Source: JACVCJ01 sp052437175 (GTDB lineage Bacteria > Bacteroidota > Bacteroidia > CAIKAF01). Taken from it: a stretch of DNA of 64,000 nt. The notes under the pieces are model-generated. The model searched no databases. It worked only from the letters and a program-made list of their open reading frames with translations, and was not told the DNA's origin. The stretch covers positions 620,001 through 684,000 of the forward strand of contig JBQVOK010000001.1 in NCBI GenBank assembly GCA_052437175.1, read 5' to 3'. Position 1 is the stretch's first letter; every line of letters starts with the position of its first letter. Both the position numbers and the translations under genes were made by a program. Shown here piece after piece: positions 9,295 through 17,536 of this stretch.

Positions 9295-9302
9295 TATTTT
9301 TG
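9295..9302 (+). promoter_or_regulatory. Bacteroidota -7 promoter box
   Basis: TATTTTTG matches TAnnTTTG and sits 12 bp before ATG 9314. A TTG at 9277-9279 could act as the -33 element with a short spacer. The box supports 9314 over earlier start codons for the glycosyltransferase. Confidence 0.5.
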
Positions 9303-9313
9303 TACACAGAACT

Positions 9314-10438
9314 ATGTCAACAGGAAGCAAAAGCATCATCGTGCCCGTGATCAACGATCTCTGTACCGATCAGCGGGTATTGCGGCTCTGCGCCTGGTGG
9401 CATAAACGCGGGTATGCCGTTACCCTGTACGGCCGTCTGCTGCCGGGCAGTCTGCCTATGAACGATCTGCCTTACCGCATTGTGCGTAAAAAGCACTTTT
9501 TTAATACGGGCATGTTGTTCTATGCAGAATACTCCATCCGCTTAAGTATCTTTTTGTTACAGAACAAAAGCAGCTGGATATGGAGCAATGACCTGGATAC
9601 CCTGCCGGCCTCGGCCCTGGCCAAACGCCTTGCGCCCGGCAGAAAACTGGTGTACGATTCACACGAACTCTTTACCGAAGTGCCCGAACTGCAGCACAAT
9701 GCCTTTGCACGCAAGGTCTGGCTTTTTTTTGAACAGTGGTGTATACCTGCCGTGGATTATGCATTCACCGTAAATAAAAGCATTGCAGATATCTATACGA
9801 AAAAGTACGGCAAACCCTTCCGTATCCTGCGCAATATGCCTTACCGCCTGAAGGATAAACCGGCCGCCACCCGCAATGATCTCGGGCTGCCTGCGGAAAA
9901 AAAGATCATCCTGCTGCAGGGGAGTGGCATCAATGTACAGCGTGGTGCCGAAGAGGCCGTGGAAGCCATGAAGTACCTGCAGACCGATGCGCTGCTCCTC
10001 ATCATCGGCAGCGGGGACGTGATCCCGCAGCTGAAAAATTATGTTGTGAAAAACGAACTACAGGATAAAGTGTGGTTCCTGCCCCGCAAACCCTTTTCCG
10101 AACTGCTGAAATATACCGTGAACGCGGACATAGGCCTCAGCCTCGATAAGGACACCAATCTTAACTACCGCTATTCGCTGCCCAATAAGATATTCGATTA
10201 TATTCAGGCCGGTATTCCCGTACTGGTCTCCGACCTGCCGGAGTTACGGCGTATCGTAACGGAATACAGGGTAGGAGAGGTCTTACAGGCGCACAGTCCC
10301 CGGCAGCTGGCCGCGCAGCTCGATGGCATGCTGGCTTCGCCCGGCAGGCTGGACGAATGGCGCAGGAACGCGGAAGCCGCTGCCCGCATACTCTGCCGCG
10401 AAGAAGAAGAAAAAGTACTGGAATCATTACCTTTGTAA
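9314..10438 (+). CDS. Glycosyltransferase, GT4-like
   Basis: This 374-residue GT-B enzyme probably moves a sugar onto a cell-surface polymer or lipid. The N-terminal half has VPVINDLCTDQRVLRLC and YDSHELFTEVPEL; the C-terminal half has ILLQGSGINVQRGAEEAVEA, LIIGSGD and the donor-binding region ending NKIFDYIQAGIPVLVSDLPE. An open frame reaches back to 9227, inside murB, but the -7 box at 9295 and the conserved start favour ATG 9314. The next gene starts directly after its stop codon, so both are likely on one transcript. Donor and acceptor sugars cannot be told. Confidence 0.85.
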   Translation: MSTGSKSIIVPVINDLCTDQRVLRLCAWWHKRGYAVTLYGRLLPGSLPMNDLPYRIVRKKHFFNTGMLFYAEYSIRLSIFLLQNKSSWIWSNDLDTLPASALAKRLAPGRKLVYDSHELFTEVPELQHNAFARKVWLFFEQWCIPAVDYAFTVNKSIADIYTKKYGKPFRILRNMPYRLKDKPAATRNDLGLPAEKKIILLQGSGINVQRGAEEAVEAMKYLQTDALLLIIGSGDVIPQLKNYVVKNELQDKVWFLPRKPFSELLKYTVNADIGLSLDKDTNLNYRYSLPNKIFDYIQAGIPVLVSDLPELRRIVTEYRVGEVLQAHSPRQLAAQLDGMLASPGRLDEWRRNAEAAARILCREEEEKVLESLPL

Positions 10439-11617
10439 ATGAAAGAACGCATGACACAGACGATCGTATTATTTGATGAGCCCGAGACCCGCGCACAGCT
10501 GCTGCCGCTGACGTTTACCCGTCCGGTGGGCGATATCCGCACGGGCATATATACCCAGGCCCAGCGCTGGAAACGTATTTCAGGATGTGACGTTTATTTT
10601 GAAACACAGGAATATTTACGCAACAAGTTTAAACCTTTTGAAGGCAGCGATGTCTTATCTGTAGACGGAGCCGTTGTAGCCACACAGGAGCTGTGGGACC
10701 CTATAAGCAAGCTGCAGCAGGGGGAGGCCCTGTACAGCGGGGATAAATGCATCGCTTTGTGTGGTGTTACGGAAAACGTACGTGTGGAGTATACCGGAGC
10801 ACTGCTGGAGATCCGCCGGCCCTGGGACATTTTTTCCAAAGCGGCCGAAGTGCTCGATATCGACTACAACCTGGCCGTGAACGGCCGCCGTTCCGGTCCC
10901 CTGCCGGAAAGCAACACCCTGATCGGTCCGCCCGAGAACCTCTTTATCGAGGACGGGGCCGTTATCGAGGGGGCCATCATCAATGTGAGCAAGGGCCCGG
11001 TTTTCATAGACCGGGATGCCGAGATCATGGAAGGCAGCATGGTGCGCGGTCCTTTTTACCTGGGCGAACACAGCCAGCTGAAGATGGGCGCCAAAATTTA
11101 CGGGGCCTGTGCATTCGGCCCGCATGTAAAAGTGGGCGGCGAAGTGAACAACTCCGTTATCTTCGGTTACAGCAGCAAGGCCCACGACGGTTTCCTGGGC
11201 AACAGCGTACTGGGCGAATGGTGCAACCTGGGAGCCGATACCAATAACAGCAACCTCAAGAATAACTACGCACAGGTAAAACTGTGGAGTTATGTAAAAG
11301 AAGGCTTTGTAAATACGGGACTGCAGTTTTGCGGGCTCATCATGGCCGATCACAGCAAATGCGGTATCAATACCATGTTCAATACGGGTACCGTGGTTGG
11401 GGTAAGTGCCAATATTTTTGGGGCGGGATTCCCCAGAAACTTCTTACCTTCGTTCTCCTGGGGCGGTCCCCAGGGCATGCAGGAATACCAGGTGAAACAG
11501 GCTGTACAGACGGCTGAGCTGGTATTTGCACGCAGGGGCATGGTTTTTGATGATACAGAAAAAGAGCTGTTCGCCGAAATTTTTGCGCAGACAGCCCGAT
11601 ACAGAACCGGATTATAA
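10439..11617 (+). CDS. GlmU-like sugar nucleotidyltransferase/acetyltransferase (Bacteroidota type)
   Basis: This 392-residue protein belongs to the alternative GlmU family of Bacteroidota, which is thought to supply UDP-GlcNAc. The N-terminal part (LFDEPETRAQLLPLTFTRP, GDIRTGI) lacks the usual LxxGxGTRM nucleotidyltransferase signature of GlmU. Residues 170-330 form a left-handed beta-helix with hexapeptide repeats (LFIEDGAVIEGAIINV, YGACAFGPHVKVGG). The start at 10439 immediately follows the glycosyltransferase stop; ATG 10451 is an alternative and may be nearer the family norm. Activity is inferred from the family, not from catalytic residues I can verify. Confidence 0.82.
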   Translation: MKERMTQTIVLFDEPETRAQLLPLTFTRPVGDIRTGIYTQAQRWKRISGCDVYFETQEYLRNKFKPFEGSDVLSVDGAVVATQELWDPISKLQQGEALYSGDKCIALCGVTENVRVEYTGALLEIRRPWDIFSKAAEVLDIDYNLAVNGRRSGPLPESNTLIGPPENLFIEDGAVIEGAIINVSKGPVFIDRDAEIMEGSMVRGPFYLGEHSQLKMGAKIYGACAFGPHVKVGGEVNNSVIFGYSSKAHDGFLGNSVLGEWCNLGADTNNSNLKNNYAQVKLWSYVKEGFVNTGLQFCGLIMADHSKCGINTMFNTGTVVGVSANIFGAGFPRNFLPSFSWGGPQGMQEYQVKQAVQTAELVFARRGMVFDDTEKELFAEIFAQTARYRTGL

Positions 11618-11622
11618 AACAG

Positions 11623-12135
11623 ATGATTAATATGAAAAAGTGGATCATTATCTGGAGCCTGGCCCTGCTGGGAGTACAACAGGCAAACGCACAGCACACG
11701 GAGTCGATTCCGTTCGAATCCATCCTGCAGAAGATCTCTGCCGAAAAAGGAATTGTAGTACTGAATCTCTGGGCTACCTGGTGTAAGCCCTGTGTAACCG
11801 AACTGCCGCACTTTCAGAAATTACAGGACAGCCTTGCCGGGGCTAATTTCCAGGTATGGCTGGGCAGCGCCGACCTTTCGGCACAGGTTAAGAACGTAGC
11901 GCCTTTCCTGGCCGGCAGGGAACTTACCATGAAATCGTTCCATATTTCCGATGCGGGCGATTCCAACTGGATCAACAAGGCCGATCCTTCCTTCAGCGGA
12001 GCCATACCGGCCACACTGGTGTATAAGGACGGCGTAAAAGTAGGCTTTCATGAAGGTGCCTTCAACGAAGAAGAACTGTTTGCCTTTATTGCACAATTCC
12101 GCGGCGAACACCACGATCCTAAAAATCACAAATAA
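11623..12135 (+). CDS. Periplasmic thioredoxin-like protein (TlpA/ResA type)
   Basis: This 170-residue protein has a signal peptide ending at ANAQ and a thioredoxin fold with the redox motif WATWCKPC. The downstream cis-proline region reads SGAIPATLVY. It probably reduces or exchanges disulfides in the periplasm. ATG 11623 is 5 bp after the previous stop; ATG 11632 (MKKWIII) is an equally good signal-peptide start. A second thioredoxin-fold protein follows 26 bp later, so the two may act together. Confidence 0.88.
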   Translation: MINMKKWIIIWSLALLGVQQANAQHTESIPFESILQKISAEKGIVVLNLWATWCKPCVTELPHFQKLQDSLAGANFQVWLGSADLSAQVKNVAPFLAGRELTMKSFHISDAGDSNWINKADPSFSGAIPATLVYKDGVKVGFHEGAFNEEELFAFIAQFRGEHHDPKNHK

Positions 12136-12161
12136 ACGTCACTAATTACAAAATAAAATAA

Positions 12162-12761
12162 ATGAAAACTGTATTCACCGTACTGATGATGAGCCTGGGA
12201 CTGAGTGCCCTGGCACAGGGTTACAAAATAGGCGACAAGGTTAAGGATTTTACCCTGAAGAACGTAGACGGCAACATGATCAGCCTGGAAACAGGCCGTG
12301 AGGCCAAAGGCGCTATCGTGGTATTCACCTGCAACCACTGTCCCTTTGCCCAGGCATACGAACAGCGTATCATCGAACTGAACGCCAAATACGCGCCGCT
12401 CGGTTATCCCGTTATCGCCATCAATCCCAACGATCCGGTGGCCGTGCCGGAAGACAGCTATGGCGAAATGCAGACACGCGCCGCCGAAAAAGGCTATGCA
12501 TTTCCGTACCTGATCGACGAAACACAGGAAGTGGCCAAAGCCTTCGGCGCTACACGCACGCCGCATACTTTCGTACTTCAGCTCGATAAAGGCAAATACG
12601 TGGTAAAATACATCGGTGCCATCGATAACAATACCGAAAGTGCCGAAAAAGCCACGGAGAAATACGTAGAAAAAGCCGTAGATGCCCTGCTGAATGGTAA
12701 AAAGGTAGAAACGACCGAGGTAAAGGCCATCGGCTGCACCATCAAATGGAAAAAAAGTTAG
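12162..12761 (+). CDS. Thioredoxin family protein, AhpC/TSA-redoxin type
   Basis: This 199-residue protein has a signal peptide (MKTVFTVLMMSLGLSALAQ) and a redoxin domain. FTCNHCPFAQAYEQRI carries two cysteines spaced CxxC, and TRTPHTFVL supplies the cis-proline loop. Proteins of this type are periplasmic thiol reductases or peroxidase-like proteins of uncertain substrate. It lies 26 bp downstream of another thioredoxin-like gene, and a strong terminator follows, so the pair likely closes a transcript. Confidence 0.87.
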   Translation: MKTVFTVLMMSLGLSALAQGYKIGDKVKDFTLKNVDGNMISLETGREAKGAIVVFTCNHCPFAQAYEQRIIELNAKYAPLGYPVIAINPNDPVAVPEDSYGEMQTRAAEKGYAFPYLIDETQEVAKAFGATRTPHTFVLQLDKGKYVVKYIGAIDNNTESAEKATEKYVEKAVDALLNGKKVETTEVKAIGCTIKWKKS

Positions 12762-12813
12762 TTAAACGATGCTAAAAGATCGATACTAACAGAAAAGCGT
12801 TGAAATATTCAGA

Positions 12814-12845
12814 GAAAGAGCTCCGTTACACAACGGAGCTTTTTT
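12814..12845 (+). terminator. Stem-loop terminator just before the EnvC-like gene
   Basis: The 9-bp arms AGCTCCGTT (12819-12827) and AACGGAGCT (12832-12840) enclose ACAC and are followed by TTTTTT. Extra A-U and G-U pairs can lengthen the stem to about 14 bp. It ends the thioredoxin genes, but it also lies only 13 bp before the next start codon. Confidence 0.85.
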
Positions 12846-12858
12846 CATTTTTACACTG

Positions 12859-14217
12859 ATGAAATCTGTAAAAAAACATATTTTACCCGTATTTGTACTC
12901 CTGCTTTTGTTTGTGGGACTGAGTTTCTGGGCGCTGATCGGCGTGGCACAGAAAAGTACCAGTTCGCTCAAAAAGGAAAAAACTTCGCTGGAGAGCAAAA
13001 AGAAATACCTGGCCAAAGAGATCGAAAAGGCCGCTAAGGAACTGAATTCGACCGCACAGAAGCAGAAAAAGACCTTAAAATACATCGACCAGCTTTCTAC
13101 CAAGATCCAGTTCCGCGAAGAACTGGTGGAGACTTACCGCGGCGAAGTTTCTATACTGGAACAGGAGATCAGCGGCAACCTAAAACGCAAAAAAACGCTG
13201 GAAGAACAGGAAGCCGAACTGATGAAGCTGTACGGCCGTATGGTATATTTTGCATATAAAAATCGCAATTCCGACGATAAATTCCTGTATGTACTGGCCT
13301 CCGACGATATGAATGAGGCCTTTTCCCGGGCTTCGTACTTCAAGCGCCTGGCTTCCTTCCGCCGGGCACAGCTCGAACAGATCAAAAGTACGCAACTGGC
13401 GATCAGTACGGTGATCCAGACCCTGGATTCGAATAAACAGCAGAAAGTGAACGTACTGCAGGCTGAAGAACAGCAGAAGACCAAACTGGAGAACGAAAAA
13501 CAGGACCAGCAGAAACTGGCTCAGCAGCTCAAAGGCAAAGAAAGTGAGATCCGTAAAAAGATCAGCCGCAAGGAAACGGAACGCCAGCAGCTCGAGAACA
13601 AGATCCAGGACATTGTACGTAAGCTGATCGAAGAAGAGCGTAAAAAAGCAGAGGCTGCCGCTAAGAAAAAAGCTGCCGCCGCCGCAAAACCGGCAGCTTC
13701 GGGTTCTTCCTCAGCGGGTACGGGCAGTAAACCGGCCGCGTCCTCTTCGTCTTCGAAACCCGCGGCAGAGGTAAATATGACGGTAACGCCCGAAACGCGT
13801 ATGAAAAGTGCTTCTTTTGAAGGGAATAGGGGAAATATGCCCTGGCCGGTGGAAAAAGGCGCCATCACCGGACGTTTCGGCGTGCAGCCGCATCCTTACC
13901 TGAAAAACGTAACGGTAAAGAACGACGGTGTGGACATTACGGCACCCGCCGGAGCTTCGGCCCGCGCCATATTCGACGGAGAAGTGAGCGGTATTTTTGC
14001 GGTGGACGGCTACGGCAAGGTCGTGATCCTGCGCCACGGCGAATACTACACTGTATACTCCAACCTGAGTGAAGTTAGTGTTAAGAAAGATACCAAAGTG
14101 AGCGCCAAACAGAAAATAGGCGCTATTATGACCGCCGAAAACGGCAAAAGTGTAATAAATTTCCAGATACGGAAAGGTAGTGTTACACTCAATCCATCGC
14201 TCTGGCTGGCTTACTGA
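12859..14217 (+). CDS. EnvC-like murein hydrolase activator (degenerate M23 peptidase)
   Basis: This 452-residue protein has an N-terminal membrane/signal segment (about 8-28), a long charged coiled coil (about 35-270, with EKERKKAEAAAKK-type sequence), an Ala/Ser/Pro linker (about 270-310) and a C-terminal M23 (LytM) domain. The metal-binding histidines are missing: the usual HxGvDi reads NDGVDIT, the usual Y.HL reads YSNLSEV and the last HxH site reads INFQIR. Such proteins do not cut peptidoglycan themselves; they activate amidases at the division site. ATG 12859 follows a hairpin closely, so the promoter is unclear. Confidence 0.88.
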   Translation: MKSVKKHILPVFVLLLLFVGLSFWALIGVAQKSTSSLKKEKTSLESKKKYLAKEIEKAAKELNSTAQKQKKTLKYIDQLSTKIQFREELVETYRGEVSILEQEISGNLKRKKTLEEQEAELMKLYGRMVYFAYKNRNSDDKFLYVLASDDMNEAFSRASYFKRLASFRRAQLEQIKSTQLAISTVIQTLDSNKQQKVNVLQAEEQQKTKLENEKQDQQKLAQQLKGKESEIRKKISRKETERQQLENKIQDIVRKLIEEERKKAEAAAKKKAAAAAKPAASGSSSAGTGSKPAASSSSSKPAAEVNMTVTPETRMKSASFEGNRGNMPWPVEKGAITGRFGVQPHPYLKNVTVKNDGVDITAPAGASARAIFDGEVSGIFAVDGYGKVVILRHGEYYTVYSNLSEVSVKKDTKVSAKQKIGAIMTAENGKSVINFQIRKGSVTLNPSLWLAY

Positions 14218-14328
14218 TAAAGGCTTTGAGCAGTTTCTTCATGATCCTTTCCCGCAGGAAAGATGTGTACTTTTGATGGCAGAAGGATACAATGCGTGCA
14301 CATTTTTCACGTTTGTACTTTCATTTTA

Positions 14329-14336
14329 TACCTTTG
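14329..14336 (+). promoter_or_regulatory. Bacteroidota -7 promoter box
   Basis: TACCTTTG matches TAnnTTTG 30 bp before the DUF349 start codon at 14367. A TTTG at 14312-14315 may be the -33 element, though the spacing is short. Confidence 0.5.
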
Positions 14337-14366
14337 CAATAACAGGACTCACAGAATACAAAGATC

Positions 14367-16283
14367 ATGTCAGAAAACGTAAACAACGAAGCGCTGGAAC
14401 CCAGGGAGCCCGTTCTGCCTGCCACCGTGCAGAAAGAGAGCGAAGAGGATACCATTGAAGTATCTTTCGGTCACGAAGACGAACACGCTCTGATCCAGTC
14501 GCCGGTAGCCGGTCACGAAGAGGAAGAAGAGCATGCCGATGAGGAATTCCATGCCGAAAAACTGGATTTCCAGGAACTTTTCGAGGCGTTCAAACGCATG
14601 ATCTCCGATGGTTCTATCCTGAAATCCCGCAAAAATTTCAAGAATATCCGCAGCCGTTTCCAGGAACTGATCCACGACCGCGAACACGCCGCACTGGAAC
14701 AATTCCTGGCAGAAGGGGGCGAAAAGGACGATTTCGGCTTCCAGCTGTCCCGCGAGGAAAAAGAATTTAAGGAAAAACTCCGCGATACCGAAGATCATTT
14801 CAGCGATGTAAAACGCCGCCGTGAACAGGAACAGACGGAAAACTACCTCAAAAAGCAGGACGTGATCCAGGAACTGAAGAACCTGATCAGTAACGAGCAG
14901 AACATCGGCCTGGTGCAGGATAAATTCCGCGAGCTGCAAGAACGCTGGAACCACATCGGTCCGGTGCCGCAGAGCAAAGCAGACGATATCTGGAAAACCT
15001 ACCGTTTTCATGTAGATAACTATTACCAGGCGCTCAGCATACACCGCGATCTGTTCAAGGTAGAGCTGCAGAAGAACCTGGCCGAAAAAGAACGTATCGT
15101 AAAAGGCGTGGAGAGCCTTCTGAAACTGGAGTCGATCAAAAAATCGCTCGAGTTCCTGCAATCGTACCACAAACAATGGCGCGAGATCGGGCCTATTCCC
15201 AAAGCCAAAAGCGAAGACCTGTGGCAGCGCTTTAAACAGGCTACCGAAGCCGTATACAAACGCCGCGACGAGTTCTTTGATAAGCTGAATGAACAGCGCA
15301 AGCAGAACCTCGAGTCTAAAACACAGCTGGTGCACGAACTGGAAGAATGGGCAGAGAAGGAATTCCCGTCCATGAAAGATTTTAACGAGGCACAGAAAGC
15401 CCTGGACAAGATCGAACAACAGTGGAAAGCCATAGGCCGTGTGCCCGAAAATGTGAGCGACGCCATCTGGGAACGTTTCCGGGAGGCCCGCCGCCGCCTG
15501 GTGGGTAAACGTCAGTCGCTCTGGAGCGAACTCAAGAACAACTGGAACGCCAACCTCGAAAAGAAAATGAAACTGGTGGAAAAGGCCGAGGAACTGGCTC
15601 AGAGCACCGACTGGAAAAATACTCCCGCCCGCTTTAAATCCTTACAGGAAGACTGGAAAAAGATCGGTGCTGTACAGCGTGAGAAGAGCGATGAGGTATG
15701 GAACCGTTTCCGTGCTGCCGCCGACGCTTTCTTTAATGCCAAAGAAGAGCACCAGAAAAATGTGCCGAACCAGGAACTGGAAAACCTGGAGAAGAAAAAG
15801 GCCGTTCTGGAACAGATAAAGGCTTACGAACATACCGAAGACCTGCAGGAAAGCTTCCGGGCCATGGAAGAGTTCCGAAATGCCTATAAAGCCATCGGTT
15901 TTGTGCCCTTCAAGGAGAAACAGCATATCGAAAAAGCGTTCGAGGATGCTTCCAACGAGTTCTTTGCGAAGATCAACGTAGACCCGGCCGAAAAGGAAAA
16001 GATCATCTACAAGGGAATGATCGATACCATGCTGGCTTCGGCCAACCCCTACGACGCGCTGAAGAACGAACGCACCCAGCTGCGTACCCGCATTGAAAAA
16101 CTGCGGCAGGAAGTATCCCAGCTCGAAAGTAATCTTACCTTCTTCGGCAACAGTAAAAATGCCGATGCCCTTAAAAAACCGTACGAAGAAAAGATCGAAA
16201 GGAACAAGCAGATGCTCACTGACCTGGATATGAAACTGATCCAGGTACGTGTCGCCATCCGGCCGTTCGAAGAGAAAAAATAA
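14367..16283 (+). CDS. DUF349 domain-containing protein
   Basis: This is a 638-residue, highly charged, helical, cytosolic protein. After an acidic N-terminus of about 70 residues it carries five DUF349-type repeats, each with a W..IG.VP....D.IW..F pattern, for example RWNHIGPVPQSKADDIW, QWREIGPIPKAKSEDLW, QWKAIGRVPENVSDAIW and DWKKIGAVQREKSDEVW; the fifth (NAYKAIGFVPFKEKQHI) lacks the tryptophans. A coiled coil lies near the end. The molecular role of DUF349 is poorly defined. It has its own promoter box and a terminator on its 3' side. Confidence 0.88.
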   Translation: MSENVNNEALEPREPVLPATVQKESEEDTIEVSFGHEDEHALIQSPVAGHEEEEEHADEEFHAEKLDFQELFEAFKRMISDGSILKSRKNFKNIRSRFQELIHDREHAALEQFLAEGGEKDDFGFQLSREEKEFKEKLRDTEDHFSDVKRRREQEQTENYLKKQDVIQELKNLISNEQNIGLVQDKFRELQERWNHIGPVPQSKADDIWKTYRFHVDNYYQALSIHRDLFKVELQKNLAEKERIVKGVESLLKLESIKKSLEFLQSYHKQWREIGPIPKAKSEDLWQRFKQATEAVYKRRDEFFDKLNEQRKQNLESKTQLVHELEEWAEKEFPSMKDFNEAQKALDKIEQQWKAIGRVPENVSDAIWERFREARRRLVGKRQSLWSELKNNWNANLEKKMKLVEKAEELAQSTDWKNTPARFKSLQEDWKKIGAVQREKSDEVWNRFRAAADAFFNAKEEHQKNVPNQELENLEKKKAVLEQIKAYEHTEDLQESFRAMEEFRNAYKAIGFVPFKEKQHIEKAFEDASNEFFAKINVDPAEKEKIIYKGMIDTMLASANPYDALKNERTQLRTRIEKLRQEVSQLESNLTFFGNSKNADALKKPYEEKIERNKQMLTDLDMKLIQVRVAIRPFEEKK

Positions 16284-16290
16284 CAAAAAG

Positions 16291-16316
16291 AGCCTCGCAG
16301 AAGCGGGGCTTTTTTT
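16291..16316. terminator. Bidirectional terminator between the DUF349 gene and the Fic gene
   Basis: Arms AGCCTCGC and GCGGGGCT (one G-U pair) enclose AGAA, with a T run on the + side and an A run (T run on the - strand) on the other side. Two genes converge here, ending at 16283 (+) and 16324 (-). Confidence 0.8.
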
Positions 16317-16323
16317 ATGTCTT

Positions 16324-16920
16324 TCAGGAGCGGGCAAAGCGGAGCAGGGGGCCTATATCGCCTGCATCAGCGGCTCTCAGGGCCTGCAGGTACGTACTTC
16401 GGGCAATACCCTTCCGGGCCAGGTTTCCGCGGCCCCAGCTGAATGCCGGCTGTCCGCGGAGTTTGCTGGTAATGATATCGGCCAGCAAACGGCTGTGCCT
16501 GCCGTTCCCGTTACAGAAACAATGTATGCTCACCAGGCGGTGTTTAAAACGCAACGCGGCTTCATCCGGACTGTATACCTGCATCTGCTGCCAGTACAGG
16601 GCATCGTCGAGCAGGCATTTCAGTGCGCCGGGTATCTGCCAGCGCTTAATGCCCAGGTTCTTCTCACTTTGCCTGAACTCCCCGGCCCAGCTCCATACAT
16701 TACCGAACATCTGCCGGTGCACACGGCGTATAAAGGCTTCGCTGAATACCTCTGCCGGCCGGAAAGAACGCTTCAGGGACCAGAGCATGGCCTCCTCGAT
16801 GTTCTGCTGTTCAAACTCGTCCAGCTCGGCATGCGTTTGTATGCCCGGAATACGTAAACCCTCTGCCTCGCTTTCGTCCAGCGGTGTTTGTCCGGGAAGG
16901 TATACAAAGCTTAATCCCAC
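16324..16920 (-). CDS. Mobile mystery protein B (Fic/DOC-family)
   Basis: This 198-residue Fic-fold protein corresponds to the family called mobile mystery protein B. Fic proteins usually transfer AMP or another phosphate-containing group onto target proteins. The motif HCFCNGNGRHSR at 133-144 keeps H133, G138, N139, G140 and R141 of the HPFxxGNGRxxR consensus, but cysteine replaces the proline. The N-terminal region TPLDESEAEGL is typical of the family. It overlaps the HTH gene by 10 bp, so both are made from one mRNA. Such pairs occur on mobile or recently acquired DNA and are thought to act as toxin and antitoxin; that activity is inference here. Confidence 0.88.
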   Translation of the reverse strand: MGLSFVYLPGQTPLDESEAEGLRIPGIQTHAELDEFEQQNIEEAMLWSLKRSFRPAEVFSEAFIRRVHRQMFGNVWSWAGEFRQSEKNLGIKRWQIPGALKCLLDDALYWQQMQVYSPDEAALRFKHRLVSIHCFCNGNGRHSRLLADIITSKLRGQPAFSWGRGNLARKGIARSTYLQALRAADAGDIGPLLRFARS

Positions 16921-17369
16921 AGTATTTTAGGCATTTCGTTTTTGAGCAGGATGGTACGTTCTTCGATGGCTTTGCGGATGCGCTGTTCGGAATTTTCCTG
17001 GCCTTCGAGCATCATGGTATGGGAACTGCGCAATACAATTTCGGTAGCCAGTTCGCGGGCTTTTTGCTCAATAAGGGCATCCAGGGAACCGCCGTTGGGC
17101 ACAAAGCCATATACCAGCTGCATATCCAGGGCCCGGGCAGTTTCACGCAGGGAACGCAGGGTAATGCTGCCTTCCTGTTCACGTTTTTCAATGTCCTGTA
17201 CGCTCTGCTTACTGATGGACAGTTTGCGGCCCAGCTGCTGCATAGACATGCCCAGGGCCGAACGTATGCTGCGTACCCAGCCCGAAGCCGGCACCGCAGA
17301 GGGCTGAACCGATGCGAACGATACCATTTTGCTGTTCAGCTGCTGTATCTGTAAATTTTTGCGTGACAT
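16911..17369 (-). CDS. Mobile mystery protein A (HTH regulator, likely antitoxin)
   Basis: This 152-residue protein has an XRE-type helix-turn-helix at about 31-90 (GWVRSIRSALGMSMQQLG, ISKQSVQDIEKRE). A C-terminal helix-rich part follows. It is the usual partner of the Fic protein encoded next, with which it overlaps by 10 bp. It probably binds the inverted repeats upstream and represses its own operon. The start codon at 17369 lies 20 bp after a -7 box on the same strand. No toxin-neutralising residues can be named from sequence alone. Confidence 0.86.
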   Translation of the reverse strand: MSRKNLQIQQLNSKMVSFASVQPSAVPASGWVRSIRSALGMSMQQLGRKLSISKQSVQDIEKREQEGSITLRSLRETARALDMQLVYGFVPNGGSLDALIEQKARELATEIVLRSSHTMMLEGQENSEQRIRKAIEERTILLKNEMPKILWD

Positions 17370-17389
17370 AACTCTTGTATTTTCTCCCC

Positions 17390-17397
17390 CAAAAGTA
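17390..17397 (-). promoter_or_regulatory. Bacteroidota -7 promoter box of the mobile mystery A/B operon
   Basis: On the minus strand this reads TACTTTTG, a perfect TAnnTTTG, 20 bp before the start codon at 17369. The first operator arm (17406-17416) lies just upstream, where a -33 element would be, so repressor binding there would block the promoter. Confidence 0.6.
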
Positions 17398-17405
17398 CGA
17401 CTATT

Positions 17406-17482
17406 ATTTGACTTTTAAAATACATTTGTCATATAATAACTTTACTTTTAATCGTAAAAAGTCAAATTATATTATGACTTTT
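17406..17482. promoter_or_regulatory. Operator cluster with TGACTTTT repeats before the A/B genes
   Basis: A perfect 11-bp inverted repeat joins ATTTGACTTTT (17406-17416) and AAAAGTCAAAT (17457-17467). A third copy of the core, TGACTTTT, is at 17475-17482 in the direct orientation. The region is far richer in A+T than its surroundings and lies over and upstream of the A/B promoter. It looks like a multi-site operator for the HTH protein. Confidence 0.6.
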
Positions 17483-17536
17483 TGTGTTTTTGGAATGTAT
17501 CATTCCCGGCGACACTGCTTTGAAAAGAATTGAAGA

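Noticed and set aside
17490..17507. Hairpin GGAATG/CATTCC after the PorU-type gene as a terminator
   Set aside because: The stem is only 6 bp and no T run follows on the minus strand.
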